Origin: Magnetococcales bacterium | GTDB taxonomy: Bacteria; Pseudomonadota; Magnetococcia; Magnetococcales; Magnetaquicoccaceae | NCBI GenBank assembly: GCA_011089965.1 | Contig: JAANAU010000012.1 | Coordinates: 33,262-97,261, forward strand | Length of the DNA: 64,000 nt | Direction of reading: 5' to 3' | Shown here: one piece after another, positions 1 through 11,583 of the stretch | Position numbering within the stretch: the stretch's first letter is position 1 | Layout of the letters: every line of letters starts with the position of its first letter | Notes under the pieces: generated by a model | Seen by the model: only the letters and a program-made list of their open reading frames with translations | Told to the model about the DNA's origin: nothing | Databases searched by the model: none | Translations under genes and position numbers: made by a program

Positions 1-299
1 ACAACCAGATCGCATCCGGAGAGTGCGGTGTGGATGTTCTGTTCGGTGATCCGTTCGGTCCACGCGGTGATGGAGATGCCCGGTTGAAGCCGGGTCAGAG
101 TGTGGCGCGCGGAGATGGCTTTTGGTTGACCCAGACCAGAGGTGGTATGTACAATTTGCCGATGGAGATTGGAGAGTTCCACCTGGTCAGAGTCGGCGAT
201 GACCAGATGTCTGATGCCGGCCTGGGCCAGGAACAGCGCAACAGGTGCGCCCAATCCCCCGGCACCGAGTACAAAGACCTTGGCTGTGAGATGAACCAT
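1..299 (-). CDS. ThiF/MoeB/HesA-family adenylyltransferase, N-terminal part (runs off left edge)
   Basis: The minus strand from an ATG at 299 reads 99 residues without a stop to the window edge. It opens with the nucleotide-binding loop VLGAGGLGAP, followed by the family signature SDQVELSNLHRQ, which is typical of E1-like enzymes that adenylate the C-terminus of ubiquitin-like sulfur carriers (ThiS, MoaD). Which carrier it serves cannot be told, because the zinc-binding and catalytic C-terminal part lies outside the window. The protein starts unusually close to the Rossmann motif; most MoeB/ThiF proteins have about 30 more residues before it. The frame stays open upstream to about 389 but shows no better start there, so the N-terminus may be short or disrupted. 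Confidence 0.82.
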   Translation of the reverse strand, partial: MVHLTAKVFVLGAGGLGAPVALFLAQAGIRHLVIADSDQVELSNLHRQIVHTTSGLGQPKAISARHTLTRLQPGISITAWTERITEQNIHTALSGCDLV

Positions 300-396
300 A
301 TGGCAAACACAAGGATGGGCGCTTCTCTTCCGGTTGCGGTCAATTCGTGATGACTGTGACAACCGGAAGAGAGCGGGAGTGTGGCCCGATTAAAGA

Positions 397-1086
397 TCAA
401 TAATCCTTGTATTTGGCCACCACCACACCGCTGACGATGAGTTGGCCCTGGATCTCGATCAACGGATAACGGGAGTTCAGGGGTTTCATGTATTGCCGTG
501 CCCCATGGACAATCAGTTGTTTGAGGGTGGCGCGATTGTCATCGCTTGTCCGGGCGATCAAAAACCGGTTATGCTCGGCCTTCATCGTGGGATCGACGAT
601 GATCAGTTCGCCTTCGGTGAATTCCGGTTCCATGGAGTCGTCCGGAACTTCCAGAGCATAGGCTTTGGCACTGGTTCTCGGGGCAACGGGAATCCAGGCT
701 TTGACGTTTTCCGGGTGGTGGGATTCGGCGGTTTCCGGGGTGTAGGATTTGGCCTCTTCCCAGGTGATGAGCGGGATGCGGGCAATCACCGGCACCCGAT
801 ATCCTTCGGCAGACTCGGAGACTCCGGTGAGGCCTGGTCCGGCACCCGGGGGGCCACCCAGGCTCATTTCGCCGCGTCCGGTGTCCAGCCAGATGGGATC
901 AACACCGCAGGTCAAGGCAATGGCCACGGTTCGGCGTGAGGAGCGGGAGCGGCCGCACTCCAGTTTATGCACCGCAGTCTGGCTGATGCCGACCCGGTCT
1001 GCCAATTGCTTTTGGGTCAGGTTGGCATACTTGCGGGCGGTTTGGATTCTGTCGCTTAAGGTTACGGTACTGGATCTGTCTGACAT
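397..1086 (-). CDS. CI/LexA-type repressor: HTH_XRE plus S24 peptidase domain
   Basis: A 229-residue protein. Residues about 10-65 form a Cro/CI-type helix-turn-helix (TQKQLADRVGISQTAVHKLE). The C-terminal half is a S24 peptidase-like domain with the nucleophile Ser151 in DDSMEP and the general-base Lys189 in ATLKQL. In the LexA/CI/HumD family this Ser-Lys pair drives RecA-stimulated self-cleavage. I do not see a clear Ala-Gly scissile bond in the linker (residues 70-105), so self-cleavage is uncertain. The linker is rich in Gly and Pro. It lies downstream of an AT-rich stretch and is transcribed toward the ThiF-like gene. It could be a stress-response or prophage-derived regulator, but no phage genes surround it. 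Confidence 0.85.
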   Translation of the reverse strand: MSDRSSTVTLSDRIQTARKYANLTQKQLADRVGISQTAVHKLECGRSRSSRRTVAIALTCGVDPIWLDTGRGEMSLGGPPGAGPGLTGVSESAEGYRVPVIARIPLITWEEAKSYTPETAESHHPENVKAWIPVAPRTSAKAYALEVPDDSMEPEFTEGELIIVDPTMKAEHNRFLIARTSDDNRATLKQLIVHGARQYMKPLNSRYPLIEIQGQLIVSGVVVAKYKDY

Positions 1087-1130
1087 GGTTTTATTCGGTC
1101 CTTTATGATGATGGTTGCGTCAGTTGGTTA

Positions 1131-1158
1131 TGTATACTTTCCTTCAAGATTTTGCAAC
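1131..1158 (-). promoter_or_regulatory. Possible sigma70 promoter of the CI/LexA-type repressor
   Basis: On the minus strand a GTTGCA -35-like hexamer (1153-1158) is followed after 16 bases by TATACA (1131-1136), about 45 bases before the repressor ATG. Both boxes match the sigma70 consensus moderately. The call rests on pattern only. Confidence 0.35.
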
Positions 1159-1432
1159 CTTTTTGTGTCTATCCGGAAAGTCAAGATGTAAAACTAAAAA
1201 AAAATATTACTGAGATGATTGATAATTTTTTTTGTATTCCCTGGTTGATATAACCTTTTATTGATGCGTTGCTGCGGCTGTGATCAATCAAAATTATTTA
1301 TCAGTCAATCGGATCTGGAGAAAATATTAAAAAAATGCAATAATCGGTTATGGAAAAGCTGGTTTGTCCATGTCGGGAAGCGGCCTGGGCAGGTTGTGGA
1401 TGGGCATCATCAGGTTATGTAATCTTTGACTC
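1159..1432. other. AT-rich intergenic region between repressor and HNH gene
   Basis: This stretch is markedly more AT-rich than the flanking genes, with A and T runs around 1195-1240 and 1320-1345. No credible coding frame or RNA gene was seen. It sits between the divergent repressor and yajD-like genes and is the natural place for their promoters and operators, but I cannot define a symmetrical operator with confidence. Confidence 0.4.
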
Positions 1433-1443
1433 AGGAGGTCATC

Positions 1444-1854
1444 ATGGCGCAATCCTCTCGGCCCGCGCGTCCGCGGGCTACAACCATACGGAGCGACCGG
1501 GTGGATCAGTTGATCCAATCGGCGCGTCAATCGCGGGATGAGCGGATGGTCGGTTATCGGGAGCGTTCCCTGGCGATTCATCCCTGGGTGTGTGCCCGCT
1601 GTGGGCGCAGTTTCAACCGGGAGAATCTGACCGAGTTGACGGTGCATCATAAAGACCATAATCACGACAATAATCCGAGCGATGGCAGTAATTGGGAAAA
1701 TTTATGCATCTATTGTCACGACAACGAGCATGCGCGTCATGAAGAACATGCTGCGTCATCGCGTGTGAGTGTCTCCTTGGAGTCATCAGACTCCCCGGCC
1801 ACTCACAACCCGTTCGCCAACCTGAAGGAACTGTTGACGCGAAAAAGCAACTGA
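1444..1854 (+). CDS. yajD: YajD-family HNH nuclease-like protein
   Basis: A 136-residue protein that closely follows the E. coli YajD layout. A basic N-terminus is followed by HPWVCARCGR, LTVHHKDHNHDNNP, DGSNWENLC and IYCHDNEH, and it ends NPFANLKEL. The structural zinc site is C50/C53 and C88/C91; the HNH catalytic core includes H68-H69 and the downstream Asn/His. Small stand-alone HNH proteins cut or nick DNA, but the role of YajD is not well established. The ATG at 1444 is preferred over an upstream TTG at 1426 because AGGAGG (1433-1438) lies five bases before it. It looks monocistronic. Confidence 0.88.
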   Translation: MAQSSRPARPRATTIRSDRVDQLIQSARQSRDERMVGYRERSLAIHPWVCARCGRSFNRENLTELTVHHKDHNHDNNPSDGSNWENLCIYCHDNEHARHEEHAASSRVSVSLESSDSPATHNPFANLKELLTRKSN

Positions 1855-2091
1855 AGATTATACCTCTTTCCAGTGTTAGACAATGGAAAATGAATAAATG
1901 CTGCAAAAAAATTGGCCAGACGTGTTTTTTTTGTGCGGACATGAGCCAAAAGTTGCTGGATAATGGGGATTTTGGGTGTGCTGTACGCTGTGTTTGGTTG
2001 TTGGAATGTGCGTGAGAGAAGAAAAAAACCGGAGTTTCTGTGGGTTAGGATCTCTCCCTGAGTGTTATGCGGGGTGGGTGGGGGGAGCGGA

Positions 2092-2394
2092 TCACGGAAG
2101 CGTGTTGGCTTGAGGTGGGCGGTGGATGGTCAGGAGGATCTCACCATCCTGAGGTACGTTGGTCTCCACAGTCAGGCCGCGCTCGGTCAGACGCGGATAG
2201 AGCAGATGCGGGATGCGGTTGTGGTGTACAAGCAGGCTCTCTCCGGGTGCCAGGGTGGATACAGCCTCCAGAATGCGGAGCATGGGTTCGGGAGCGGGCA
2301 GTTCGCGGACATCCAGATGTCTGTTCATGGCATGATCATCATAAAAGCGTGTGACAAGGGACGGATCGGGTGTATATTCAGAGTCATGAACCAT
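2092..2394 (-). CDS. DUF2249 domain protein
   Basis: A 100-residue protein matching the DUF2249 pattern: LDVRELPAPEPMLRILEAV near residue 25, then LAPGESLLVHHNRIPHLLYP and a C-terminal beta strand. Family members are small, often single-domain proteins found next to hemerythrin or nitrogen-oxide metabolism genes; they resemble SirA/TusA folds and no reaction has been firmly assigned. Here it is divergent from precorrin-2 dehydrogenase with only a few tens of bases between start codons, so the two probably share a control region. Confidence 0.75.
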   Translation of the reverse strand: MVHDSEYTPDPSLVTRFYDDHAMNRHLDVRELPAPEPMLRILEAVSTLAPGESLLVHHNRIPHLLYPRLTERGLTVETNVPQDGEILLTIHRPPQANTLP

Positions 2395-2417
2395 TCACGA
2401 TTATCCCCTGTGTGACG

Positions 2418-3122
2418 ATGACCGACATGGCAGATGATGTCAACAAAAAAATGGCATATAGTGCAGAACGTATCTTTGTGATGCCCTTCTTTCTGGATGT
2501 GCGTGGGCGTTCCTGTCTGTTGGTGGGCGGAGAAGGGGAGGCGATCCGTAAAGGTTTGGCCTTGTTGAATGCAGGAGCCTCGTTGATCGTAGTGGCCGAA
2601 CGACTGGCTGCCGAGCTGGCGGTTGCGGTTCAGGAGGGGCGGGCGTTGTGGCGGAACGAACCGTTTGTTGCGGCCCATTTGGATGGGGTGTGGCTGGCGG
2701 TGAGCACCTGTGCCGATGAGACGGTCAATGCCCGGATCCATGCGGCGGCTGAGGAGCGTCGGGTGTGGTTGAATGTGGTGGATCAACCCCGCTATTGCAC
2801 GGTGACCTGGCCTGCGGTGGTGGAGCATCCCCCGGTCTGCGTGGCCATCTCCACCGGGGGTGCTGCCCCTGCCTTGGCCGGTTATCTGCGGCAGAGGATT
2901 GGTGCGGTGGTTCCGGAGCGGATCGGTTTGTTGGCGCGACACATGGCACGTTGGCGACAGCAGGTTCCGGGGGGATTGGCCGTGCGTGCAGCATTCTGGC
3001 GGGGCATGATGGATCAGGGGCTGGTGGAGCGATTCCTGAGCGGGGATGAAGCCGGGGCCGAAGCGATGGTCCGGACGGCCTTGCAGCAGGCGGATCCCCC
3101 GCTCTTGGCGGATCGATCATAA
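2418..3122 (+). CDS. Precorrin-2 dehydrogenase / sirohydrochlorin ferrochelatase (CysG N-terminal type)
   Basis: The protein aligns with the N-terminal module of CysG and with Met8. FFLDVRGRSCLLVGGEGEA is the NAD-binding Rossmann start, WLAVSTCADETVNARIHAAA and VVDQPRYCTVTWPAVV form the active-site region, and AISTGGAAPALAGYLRQRI is the family signature. It should oxidise precorrin-2 to sirohydrochlorin and may insert iron to make siroheme. There is no methyltransferase (CysG C-terminal) domain, so SUMT activity must come from another gene. The start is uncertain: ATGs at 2418, 2427, 2451 and 2481 all lack a good ribosome binding site. The homology begins just after 2481, so the true N-terminus may be shorter than annotated. 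Confidence 0.85.
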   Translation: MTDMADDVNKKMAYSAERIFVMPFFLDVRGRSCLLVGGEGEAIRKGLALLNAGASLIVVAERLAAELAVAVQEGRALWRNEPFVAAHLDGVWLAVSTCADETVNARIHAAAEERRVWLNVVDQPRYCTVTWPAVVEHPPVCVAISTGGAAPALAGYLRQRIGAVVPERIGLLARHMARWRQQVPGGLAVRAAFWRGMMDQGLVERFLSGDEAGAEAMVRTALQQADPPLLADRS

Positions 3123-3173
3123 GCCGGTGTGGCGGGAGCGGATGATGGGGTGTCAGGGATTTGGAGGAGCGGA

Positions 3174-4439
3174 ATGATCAAGAAGATTGCCGTGCGGCAA
3201 CTGCGTGCAGGCATGTTTGTGCATGATTTCAATCACGACTGGAAGGATCCCTGTTGCCAGGATCGGGATCCGAACGCCTTTCGCGGGCCGAGGATGTTGC
3301 GCACCGATGAAGAGGTGCAGGCCGTGATCCAGCATGGGATTGTGGAGCTGTATATCGATTCGGCGCGCGGGCGCGATGTGGAAGAGGCACCGACGGCTGC
3401 CGAGGTGCAGGCCATGCTGGAGGCGCAATTGCGGGATCTGGCCGTGGACGATGCCGAGGATGGCAGCAGCCAGGAGGTGCCTATGGAGCGCGAAATCCAT
3501 CAGGCGGCCAAGGTCAAGGCCCATGCCCGCAACCTGGTGGGTAACATTCTGGAGGATGCGCGTCTGGGGCGGCAGGTCACTTTGTCACCGGTCAAGGATG
3601 CGGTGCGCAACATGGCCGACTCCATGTTTCGCAATCCCGATGCCTTGTTGTCGTTGAGCCTGATCAAACAGCGCGATGAGTACACCTTCATGCATTCGGT
3701 GAATGTCGGGGTGATGTTGATGTCCTTCTGTCGTGCTCTGAACATGGATGAAGAGGAGATCATCAATGTGGGGATCGGCGGCATGCTGCACGACATCGGC
3801 AAGATGCGCACCCCGGAAGCGATCCTGAACAAGGCGGGCAAACTCACGGATGAGGAGTTTGCCATCATGAAAAAGCATGTCACCTACAGCCGCAAGATCC
3901 TGTCGGAAACGCCGGGCATTGCCGAAGTCAGCATGCATGTGGCCGCACAGCACCATGAGCGTTTTGACGGCTCCGGTTATCCCATGGGACTCAAAGGGGA
4001 GGAGATCAACCGCTTTGGACAGATGGCTGCCATTGTCGATGTCTATGATGCCATCACCTCGGATCGTTGCTATCACAAGGGCAATCCGCCCCATTTGGCC
4101 CTGAAACGGATGCTGGAGTGGAGCCGACACCATTTCAGCGCCGAGTTGTATCAAAAATTTGTCCAATGTGTCGGCATCTATCCCATGGGTACGCTGGTGC
4201 GACTGGAGAACGGGCTGTTGGGGGTGGTGATCCGTCCGAATCATGAGAGCCTGTTGCATCCGGTGGTGACGGTCGTGATCAACGGCAAGACCGGTCAGCG
4301 GGTCCAGCCCCGTGAGGTGAATCTGATGGCCTACAAGAGCGATATCCAGTCCGGATATGTCATCAAGGGACATGAGGATGCGGCCAAATGGCAGATCAAT
4401 CCGGTCGAGTTCATGCCCAATCCCAAGCTGTATGAATAA
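3174..4439 (+). CDS. HD-GYP domain c-di-GMP phosphodiesterase
   Basis: A 421-residue protein with no membrane segment. The N-terminal ~110 residues resemble DUF3391, often found before HD-GYP domains (VRQLRAGMFVHDFNHDW). The HD-GYP domain carries LHDIGK with H206-D207, HH at 260-261 and the GYP triplet at 268-270 in RFDGSGYP. These are the metal-binding and signature residues of active enzymes that hydrolyse c-di-GMP to pGpG or GMP. The ATG at 3174 is chosen because GGAGGAG lies just upstream; a GTG at 3129 has no such site. It ends four bases from the convergent downstream gene. Confidence 0.93.
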   Translation: MIKKIAVRQLRAGMFVHDFNHDWKDPCCQDRDPNAFRGPRMLRTDEEVQAVIQHGIVELYIDSARGRDVEEAPTAAEVQAMLEAQLRDLAVDDAEDGSSQEVPMEREIHQAAKVKAHARNLVGNILEDARLGRQVTLSPVKDAVRNMADSMFRNPDALLSLSLIKQRDEYTFMHSVNVGVMLMSFCRALNMDEEEIINVGIGGMLHDIGKMRTPEAILNKAGKLTDEEFAIMKKHVTYSRKILSETPGIAEVSMHVAAQHHERFDGSGYPMGLKGEEINRFGQMAAIVDVYDAITSDRCYHKGNPPHLALKRMLEWSRHHFSAELYQKFVQCVGIYPMGTLVRLENGLLGVVIRPNHESLLHPVVTVVINGKTGQRVQPREVNLMAYKSDIQSGYVIKGHEDAAKWQINPVEFMPNPKLYE

Positions 4440-4442
4440 CGC

Positions 4443-5858
4443 TCAAGGGATCATGACCAGCCGGAAGCCCACATGCAGATCCGGATGGGCCGGGTCAATG
4501 CCCGTGCGATTGGCTGTGCGGGCGTAGTCTGGCCAGACAGCCCAACTGCCCCCACGGGCTGCGCGAAAGAAACCTTGTGCAGGCCCGGGTGGATTCTCTT
4601 TGGGAGAGGATGCGTAATAGCGTGGGGTGTACCAGTCTGCCACCCACTCCCAGACATTGCCGATCATGTCATACAGACCAAACCGGTTGGGCAGGAACAT
4701 GCCCACCGGTGCGGTTTCGGCATAGCCGTCCGAGCAGGGGAAGACATTCCATTTGGGCCAGACCTGCTTGGCCGTGGCATCCCCCACGTTGGCATGGCGA
4801 CACCCCTCTGCCGGGTCGTCGCCCCAGATGAAGGCCGAAGTCGTCCCGCCACGGGCCGCATATTCCCATTCCGCTTCGGTCGGCAGACGGAACTGCACGC
4901 CCCCGCGACCAGACATCCAGCGGGCAAACTGGTTGGCCTCATCCCAGGTGACATGCACCACGGGTTGCAGATCGCCATTCAGGTTGCGTCCGTCATAGGA
5001 GGTGCTGTCGTGTTTGGGGTCAAAACGGCGATACTGACCGTTGGTGACTTCGGTGCGACTCATCCAGAACCGGGGAACGCACACCTCATGCACCGGAACC
5101 TCATCCGGATCATGTTGTTCGCTGCCCATCTGGAAACATCCCCCGGGCAGTTCGATGAACTCGATCCCGGTGACCGGCTCGGCGCGGGTGCGCAACCCGG
5201 CACCGTTCTCGCCCTTGGTCTGGACCTTGGGCACACTGTCCGGGCGTTTGGCTTCCGGAGCCGAAGGGGGAGGAGGGGACTCCTCTTTGGAGCGGGCGGG
5301 CAGACGTTTCGGGTCAGGAGTGGGTCGTGGGGCTGGTTCGACCGCTGGAGATGGTTCTGTCGTGACCGGCGTGGGTTCGGCAGGGTCGCTGGCTGGGGCT
5401 GCGGCTGTCGGATCGGCTTGCGGAGGGGGAGCGGGCTGGGGGGGGATCGGGCGCGGCATGGCTGGTTCGGGTTGGTTTGTAGTCGGTGGCCTGGTGGTTT
5501 TGTGACGGTCGAGGAGGGTCTGCACCCGTTGGGCCTTGTGCAGCCTCTGGCGGGCCAGATTGGTGTGTCCGTGCTGTTCGGCTTCCCTGGCCAGTCTCTG
5601 AAACGAGGCGATGATCTTGCGCAGCCCTTCCAGTCCATGGGGACTGTCCGGATCCAGTGCAAGGATCTGTTGGTATTTCTCCAAGGCGTTCATCCCTTTG
5701 GGTTGGGTGAAACGGCGGCCATGGAGATCCTGTTCCGCAGATCTGGTCAGAGAGCGGATGGTGGTTTGGGGGTCGGCATACAAGGGTGAGGTGGTCAGAC
5801 TGAGCAGTGCCAGACCCAATACACAAAAACGGGTCTTCAGGAGGCGATTTTTTTTCAT
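4443..5858 (-). CDS. Secreted formylglycine-generating-enzyme-like (SUMF1/FGE-sulfatase) protein
   Basis: A 471-residue protein. Residues 1-29 form a Sec signal peptide ending PLYADP. Residues 30-120 are helical and TPR-like (ALEKYQQILALDPDSPHGLEGL). Residues 120-220 are a long low-complexity Pro/Ala/Thr linker, and residues 230-471 form an FGE-sulfatase domain (GGCFQMGSE, TNGQYRRF, PVVHVTWDEANQFARW, RLPTEAEWEYAARGG, NVWEWVADWY, ARGGSWAVWPDYARTANR, VGFRLV). In bacteria this fold is used by true FGEs, EgtB-type oxygenases and many structural or accessory proteins. The paired active-site cysteines of FGE are not obvious, so catalysis is unproven. It is probably periplasmic. Confidence 0.85.
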   Translation of the reverse strand: MKKNRLLKTRFCVLGLALLSLTTSPLYADPQTTIRSLTRSAEQDLHGRRFTQPKGMNALEKYQQILALDPDSPHGLEGLRKIIASFQRLAREAEQHGHTNLARQRLHKAQRVQTLLDRHKTTRPPTTNQPEPAMPRPIPPQPAPPPQADPTAAAPASDPAEPTPVTTEPSPAVEPAPRPTPDPKRLPARSKEESPPPPSAPEAKRPDSVPKVQTKGENGAGLRTRAEPVTGIEFIELPGGCFQMGSEQHDPDEVPVHEVCVPRFWMSRTEVTNGQYRRFDPKHDSTSYDGRNLNGDLQPVVHVTWDEANQFARWMSGRGGVQFRLPTEAEWEYAARGGTTSAFIWGDDPAEGCRHANVGDATAKQVWPKWNVFPCSDGYAETAPVGMFLPNRFGLYDMIGNVWEWVADWYTPRYYASSPKENPPGPAQGFFRAARGGSWAVWPDYARTANRTGIDPAHPDLHVGFRLVMIP

Positions 5859-6014
5859 GACAGATCCAGAACCAAGGCGTTAAATGAACCGATATTACGG
5901 TCAGAGCGGTTGGAAAGCAATGCTCAGGTGCATGGATGAATTCTTGGTGAATGGGACGCAATGTGGTAAGAAACAGAATCTATCGTTTTGCTTGACAAGG
6001 GAGGATCTTTCAGT

Positions 6015-7106
6015 ATGCACAAAACCGTTCTGCATGATCGTCATATCGGATTGGGAGCGCGTCTGGCCCCGTTTGCAGGTTGGGAGATGCCGTTGCATTA
6101 CGGTTCACAGATTCAGGAGCATCATGCGGTGCGGCGTGCGTGTGGGGTGTTTGATGTCTCCCACATGGGGGTGATCGATCTGAGCGGTGGCGATGTGCTG
6201 GGTCTGTTGCGTTGGGTATTGGCCTGTGACGCCGCACGTCTGACCGATGGGGCGGGTCAGTATGGTTTGATGCTCAGTGAACGGGGGGGCGTGGCCGATG
6301 ATCTGATCGTCTACCGTTTGTCGGCCAACCTGTTCACCCTGGTGGTCAATGCCGGCAATCGGGACAAGGATCTGACCTGGTTGCGCATCCATGCCCCGGC
6401 CTATCGGGTGACGGTGACCGAACGGCACGACCTGGCCATCCTCGCCTTGCAGGGTCCGGAGGCTGTACGGCATCTGTCGGCGATTTTGCCCCCTGCCCTG
6501 GTCGGGCAGGCGGCAGCCTTGTTGTCGTTTCATCTGTTCGAGGCCGAGGAGGGGCGGGTGGCCCGCACGGGTTATACCGGCGAGGATGGTTTTGAGTTGA
6601 TTCTGCCCAGCAACCGGGCCGGGAGTGTCTGGGATCGTCTTTTGAAATCCGGAGTGGTTCCGGCAGGTCTGGGCGCGCGGGATACCCTGCGTCTGGAGGC
6701 GGGCATGAATCTCCATGGTCGTGACATGCATGACAAGACCAACCCTTTGGAACGGGGTTTGGGTTGGACCATTGCCTGGGAGCCGCCGGGCCGGGCCTTT
6801 GTCGGGCGTCAGGCCGTGGAATTGACCCGCCACGATCCGGCATTGAAAAAACGGATCGGATTGGTGCTTCAGGAGCGGGGGGTGTTGCGCGACCATCAGG
6901 TGGTGTTGCGTCAGGGGCAGCCTGTCGGCGAGATCACCAGTGGAGGTTACTCCCCGACACTGGAGGCCGGCATTGCCCTGGCTGTGGTCGATGCGGGGCT
7001 GCAACCCGGGGAGTTGTGTCAGGTGGAGGTGCGTGGACGCCTGTTGCAGGCGCGCGCCGTGCGTCCTCCGTTTGTCCGCATGGGTCAATCGGTGATTCGG
7101 GATTGA
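6015..7106 (+). CDS. gcvT: Glycine cleavage system T protein (aminomethyltransferase)
   Basis: A 363-residue protein of normal family length. It transfers the methylene group from lipoamide-bound aminomethyl on H protein to tetrahydrofolate, releasing ammonia. Landmarks are FAGWEMPLHYGSQIQEHHAVR, GVFDVSHMG near residue 50, ARTGYTGEDGFEL and LGARDTLRLEAGMNLHG (folate-binding Asp), and the C-terminal barrel with GEITSGGYSPTL. The ATG at 6015 follows GGGAGG (5999-6004). The gene opens the gcv cluster, but the H-protein gene that often follows it is not present. Confidence 0.95.
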   Translation: MHKTVLHDRHIGLGARLAPFAGWEMPLHYGSQIQEHHAVRRACGVFDVSHMGVIDLSGGDVLGLLRWVLACDAARLTDGAGQYGLMLSERGGVADDLIVYRLSANLFTLVVNAGNRDKDLTWLRIHAPAYRVTVTERHDLAILALQGPEAVRHLSAILPPALVGQAAALLSFHLFEAEEGRVARTGYTGEDGFELILPSNRAGSVWDRLLKSGVVPAGLGARDTLRLEAGMNLHGRDMHDKTNPLERGLGWTIAWEPPGRAFVGRQAVELTRHDPALKKRIGLVLQERGVLRDHQVVLRQGQPVGEITSGGYSPTLEAGIALAVVDAGLQPGELCQVEVRGRLLQARAVRPPFVRMGQSVIRD

Positions 7107-7111
7107 AAACA

Positions 7112-7240
7112 ATGCCTTTCTTTTTTCCGCAATATCCGTTCTGTCCCGGCTTCTGGTGGCTGCATGGTCCGGCCATATGGCAGTCCATGCCCGTGCCTTA
7201 CTGGTTGGTTCCCGGGTCGGTGCCATTCTTTTTGCCGTGA
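7112..7240 (+). CDS. Possible 42-residue Pro/Trp/Phe-rich small protein
   Basis: Six bases after gcvT ends, an ATG opens a 42-codon frame of unusual composition. It has many Pro, Phe and Trp residues (FCPGFWWLHGPAIW, VPYWLVPGSVPFFLP) and almost no charged residues. No strong ribosome binding site stands out. It could be a small membrane-associated protein or a chance frame. It occupies the place where gcvH would be expected. I do not recognise a family. Confidence 0.3.
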   Translation: MPFFFPQYPFCPGFWWLHGPAIWQSMPVPYWLVPGSVPFFLP

Positions 7241-7296
7241 TTCTTGCGGTTGGTGTGTCGAGAGTGGTGAACGCCTTCGTGTGGGCAGAAAAAAAA

Positions 7297-7324
7297 TCGA
7301 CACCGTTTTCTCTGGTATGATAAT
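7297..7324 (+). promoter_or_regulatory. Putative sigma70 promoter before gcvPA
   Basis: TCGACA (7297-7302), a 16-base spacer and GATAAT (7319-7324) lie 60 bases before the gcvPA start, in an otherwise non-coding gap. This suggests gcvPA-gcvPB can be transcribed separately from gcvT. No glycine-riboswitch core was recognised in the leader. Confidence 0.42.
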
Positions 7325-7384
7325 CTGCCATACTGTGGTGATGGTTCAGAATGTCACTTTTGCCGATTGCCAGGACTCCCAAAG

Positions 7385-8749
7385 ATGCCTTTCATTCCTC
7401 ATACTTCTGCGGATATCGATCAGATGCTGGCCGCAATCGGTGCTGCCGGGATCAATACCCTCTTTGAAGAGATTCCGCTTGAATTGCGTGCGCCAGTATT
7501 GAATCTGCCTGAACCTCTGGGAGAGATGGCCATTGGACGCCTGATGCGGGAACGGGCCGATGGCGATGGTTCGGGGTTGTGTTTTATCGGTGCCGGGGCC
7601 TATGAACACCATATCCCGGCAGCCGTGTGGGAGATCGCCGGACGTGGGGAGTTTCTGACGGCCTATACCCCCTATCAGGCCGAGGCCAGTCAGGGCACCT
7701 TGCGGCTTTTGTATGAATTCCAGACCATGATGGCCAATCTCACGGCCATGGACGCAGGCAACGCCTCGCTTTATGACGGGGCCAGCGGACTGGGTGAGGC
7801 CGTGCTGATGGCCGTGCGCGCCAGTGCCAATCCGGGCGGTAAAATCCTGATCCCGGCCACGGTCCATCCCCATTACCGCGCCGTGGTGCATACCATGACC
7901 CGTGATCTGGATCTCGACGTGGTGGAGATCCCCTTTGATCCTCTGGCTGGCCGCATCGATCCCCACACCCTTGTCGGATATCAGAACACTCCCGTGGCCG
8001 CACTGGTGATTCCCCAACCCAATTTTTTTGGCATGTTGGAGGAGGTCGATGCTTTGACCGATTGGGCCAAGGGGCAGGGAGCGACTGTGGTGGGGGTGGT
8101 CAATCCGATCTCTCTGGGTCTGCTCAAGCCGCCGGGCCTTTGGGGTCAGACCGGAGCCGACATCGCCTGTGGCGACGGGCAACCTTTGGGGATTCCGCTC
8201 TCTTCGGGCGGCCCCTATTTTGGTTTCTTGTGTTGCAAGCACCCTTTGTTGCGTCAGATGCCCGGACGGATCGTGGGACGGACCGAGGATGGGCAGGGCC
8301 GTTCCGGGTTCATCCTGACGCTTCAGGCCCGGGAACAACATATCCGACGTGCCAAGGCCACTTCCAACATCTGTACCAATCAGGGGTTGATGACCGTGGC
8401 CGCATCGATTTATCTCTCCCTGCTCGGACCTGCCGGTCTGGCCAATGTGGCTGCCACCTGTCATGCCCGTGCCCGGAGTCTGCTGGAACTTCTGACCGCC
8501 ATACCCGGTGTGACGCGGCTCTTTTCCGGTCCGTTTTTTCATGAAGGGGTGGTACGGTTCGCCAAACCCACAGCTCCGGTTTTGGCGCAACTGGCCCGTT
8601 TGGGCATTCAGGGGGGGTATCGTCTGGGGCGGGCCTTTCCCCAGCTCGACAAGGCCATTCTGGTCTGTGCCACGGAAACCCGTACCGATGTCGATCTCCA
8701 ACTGTATGCCGATACCCTCTCTTGGGTATTGAACGTGAAGGAGGGTTGA
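7385..8749 (+). CDS. gcvPA: Glycine dehydrogenase (decarboxylating) subunit 1
   Basis: A 454-residue alpha subunit of the two-subunit (Thermus/Bacillus-type) P protein. It opens [15 protein letters not shown] as the family does, and contains [61 protein letters not shown] and ATSNICTNQ. With GcvPB it decarboxylates glycine and loads the aminomethyl group on H protein. This subunit lacks the PLP lysine, which is in GcvPB. The ATG at 7385 fits the family N-terminus better than a TTG at 7367. It is followed after three bases by gcvPB, so the two are co-transcribed. Confidence 0.95.
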   Translation: MPFIPHTSADIDQMLAAIGAAGINTLFEEIPLELRAPVLNLPEPLGEMAIGRLMRERADGDGSGLCFIGAGAYEHHIPAAVWEIAGRGEFLTAYTPYQAEASQGTLRLLYEFQTMMANLTAMDAGNASLYDGASGLGEAVLMAVRASANPGGKILIPATVHPHYRAVVHTMTRDLDLDVVEIPFDPLAGRIDPHTLVGYQNTPVAALVIPQPNFFGMLEEVDALTDWAKGQGATVVGVVNPISLGLLKPPGLWGQTGADIACGDGQPLGIPLSSGGPYFGFLCCKHPLLRQMPGRIVGRTEDGQGRSGFILTLQAREQHIRRAKATSNICTNQGLMTVAASIYLSLLGPAGLANVAATCHARARSLLELLTAIPGVTRLFSGPFFHEGVVRFAKPTAPVLAQLARLGIQGGYRLGRAFPQLDKAILVCATETRTDVDLQLYADTLSWVLNVKEG

Positions 8750-8752
8750 ACC

Positions 8753-11550
<2,798 letters not shown>

Positions 11551-11583
11551 CCTCAACCCGATTCAAGGAGGAACCAGACCGCC

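Noticed and set aside
2062..2415. Long plus-strand frames over the DUF2249 gene
   Set aside because: They are opposite-strand shadows; only the minus-strand product matches a known family.
5859..6014. Glycine riboswitch upstream of gcvT
   Set aside because: The leader is short and I could not find the conserved aptamer core; a covariance search would settle it.
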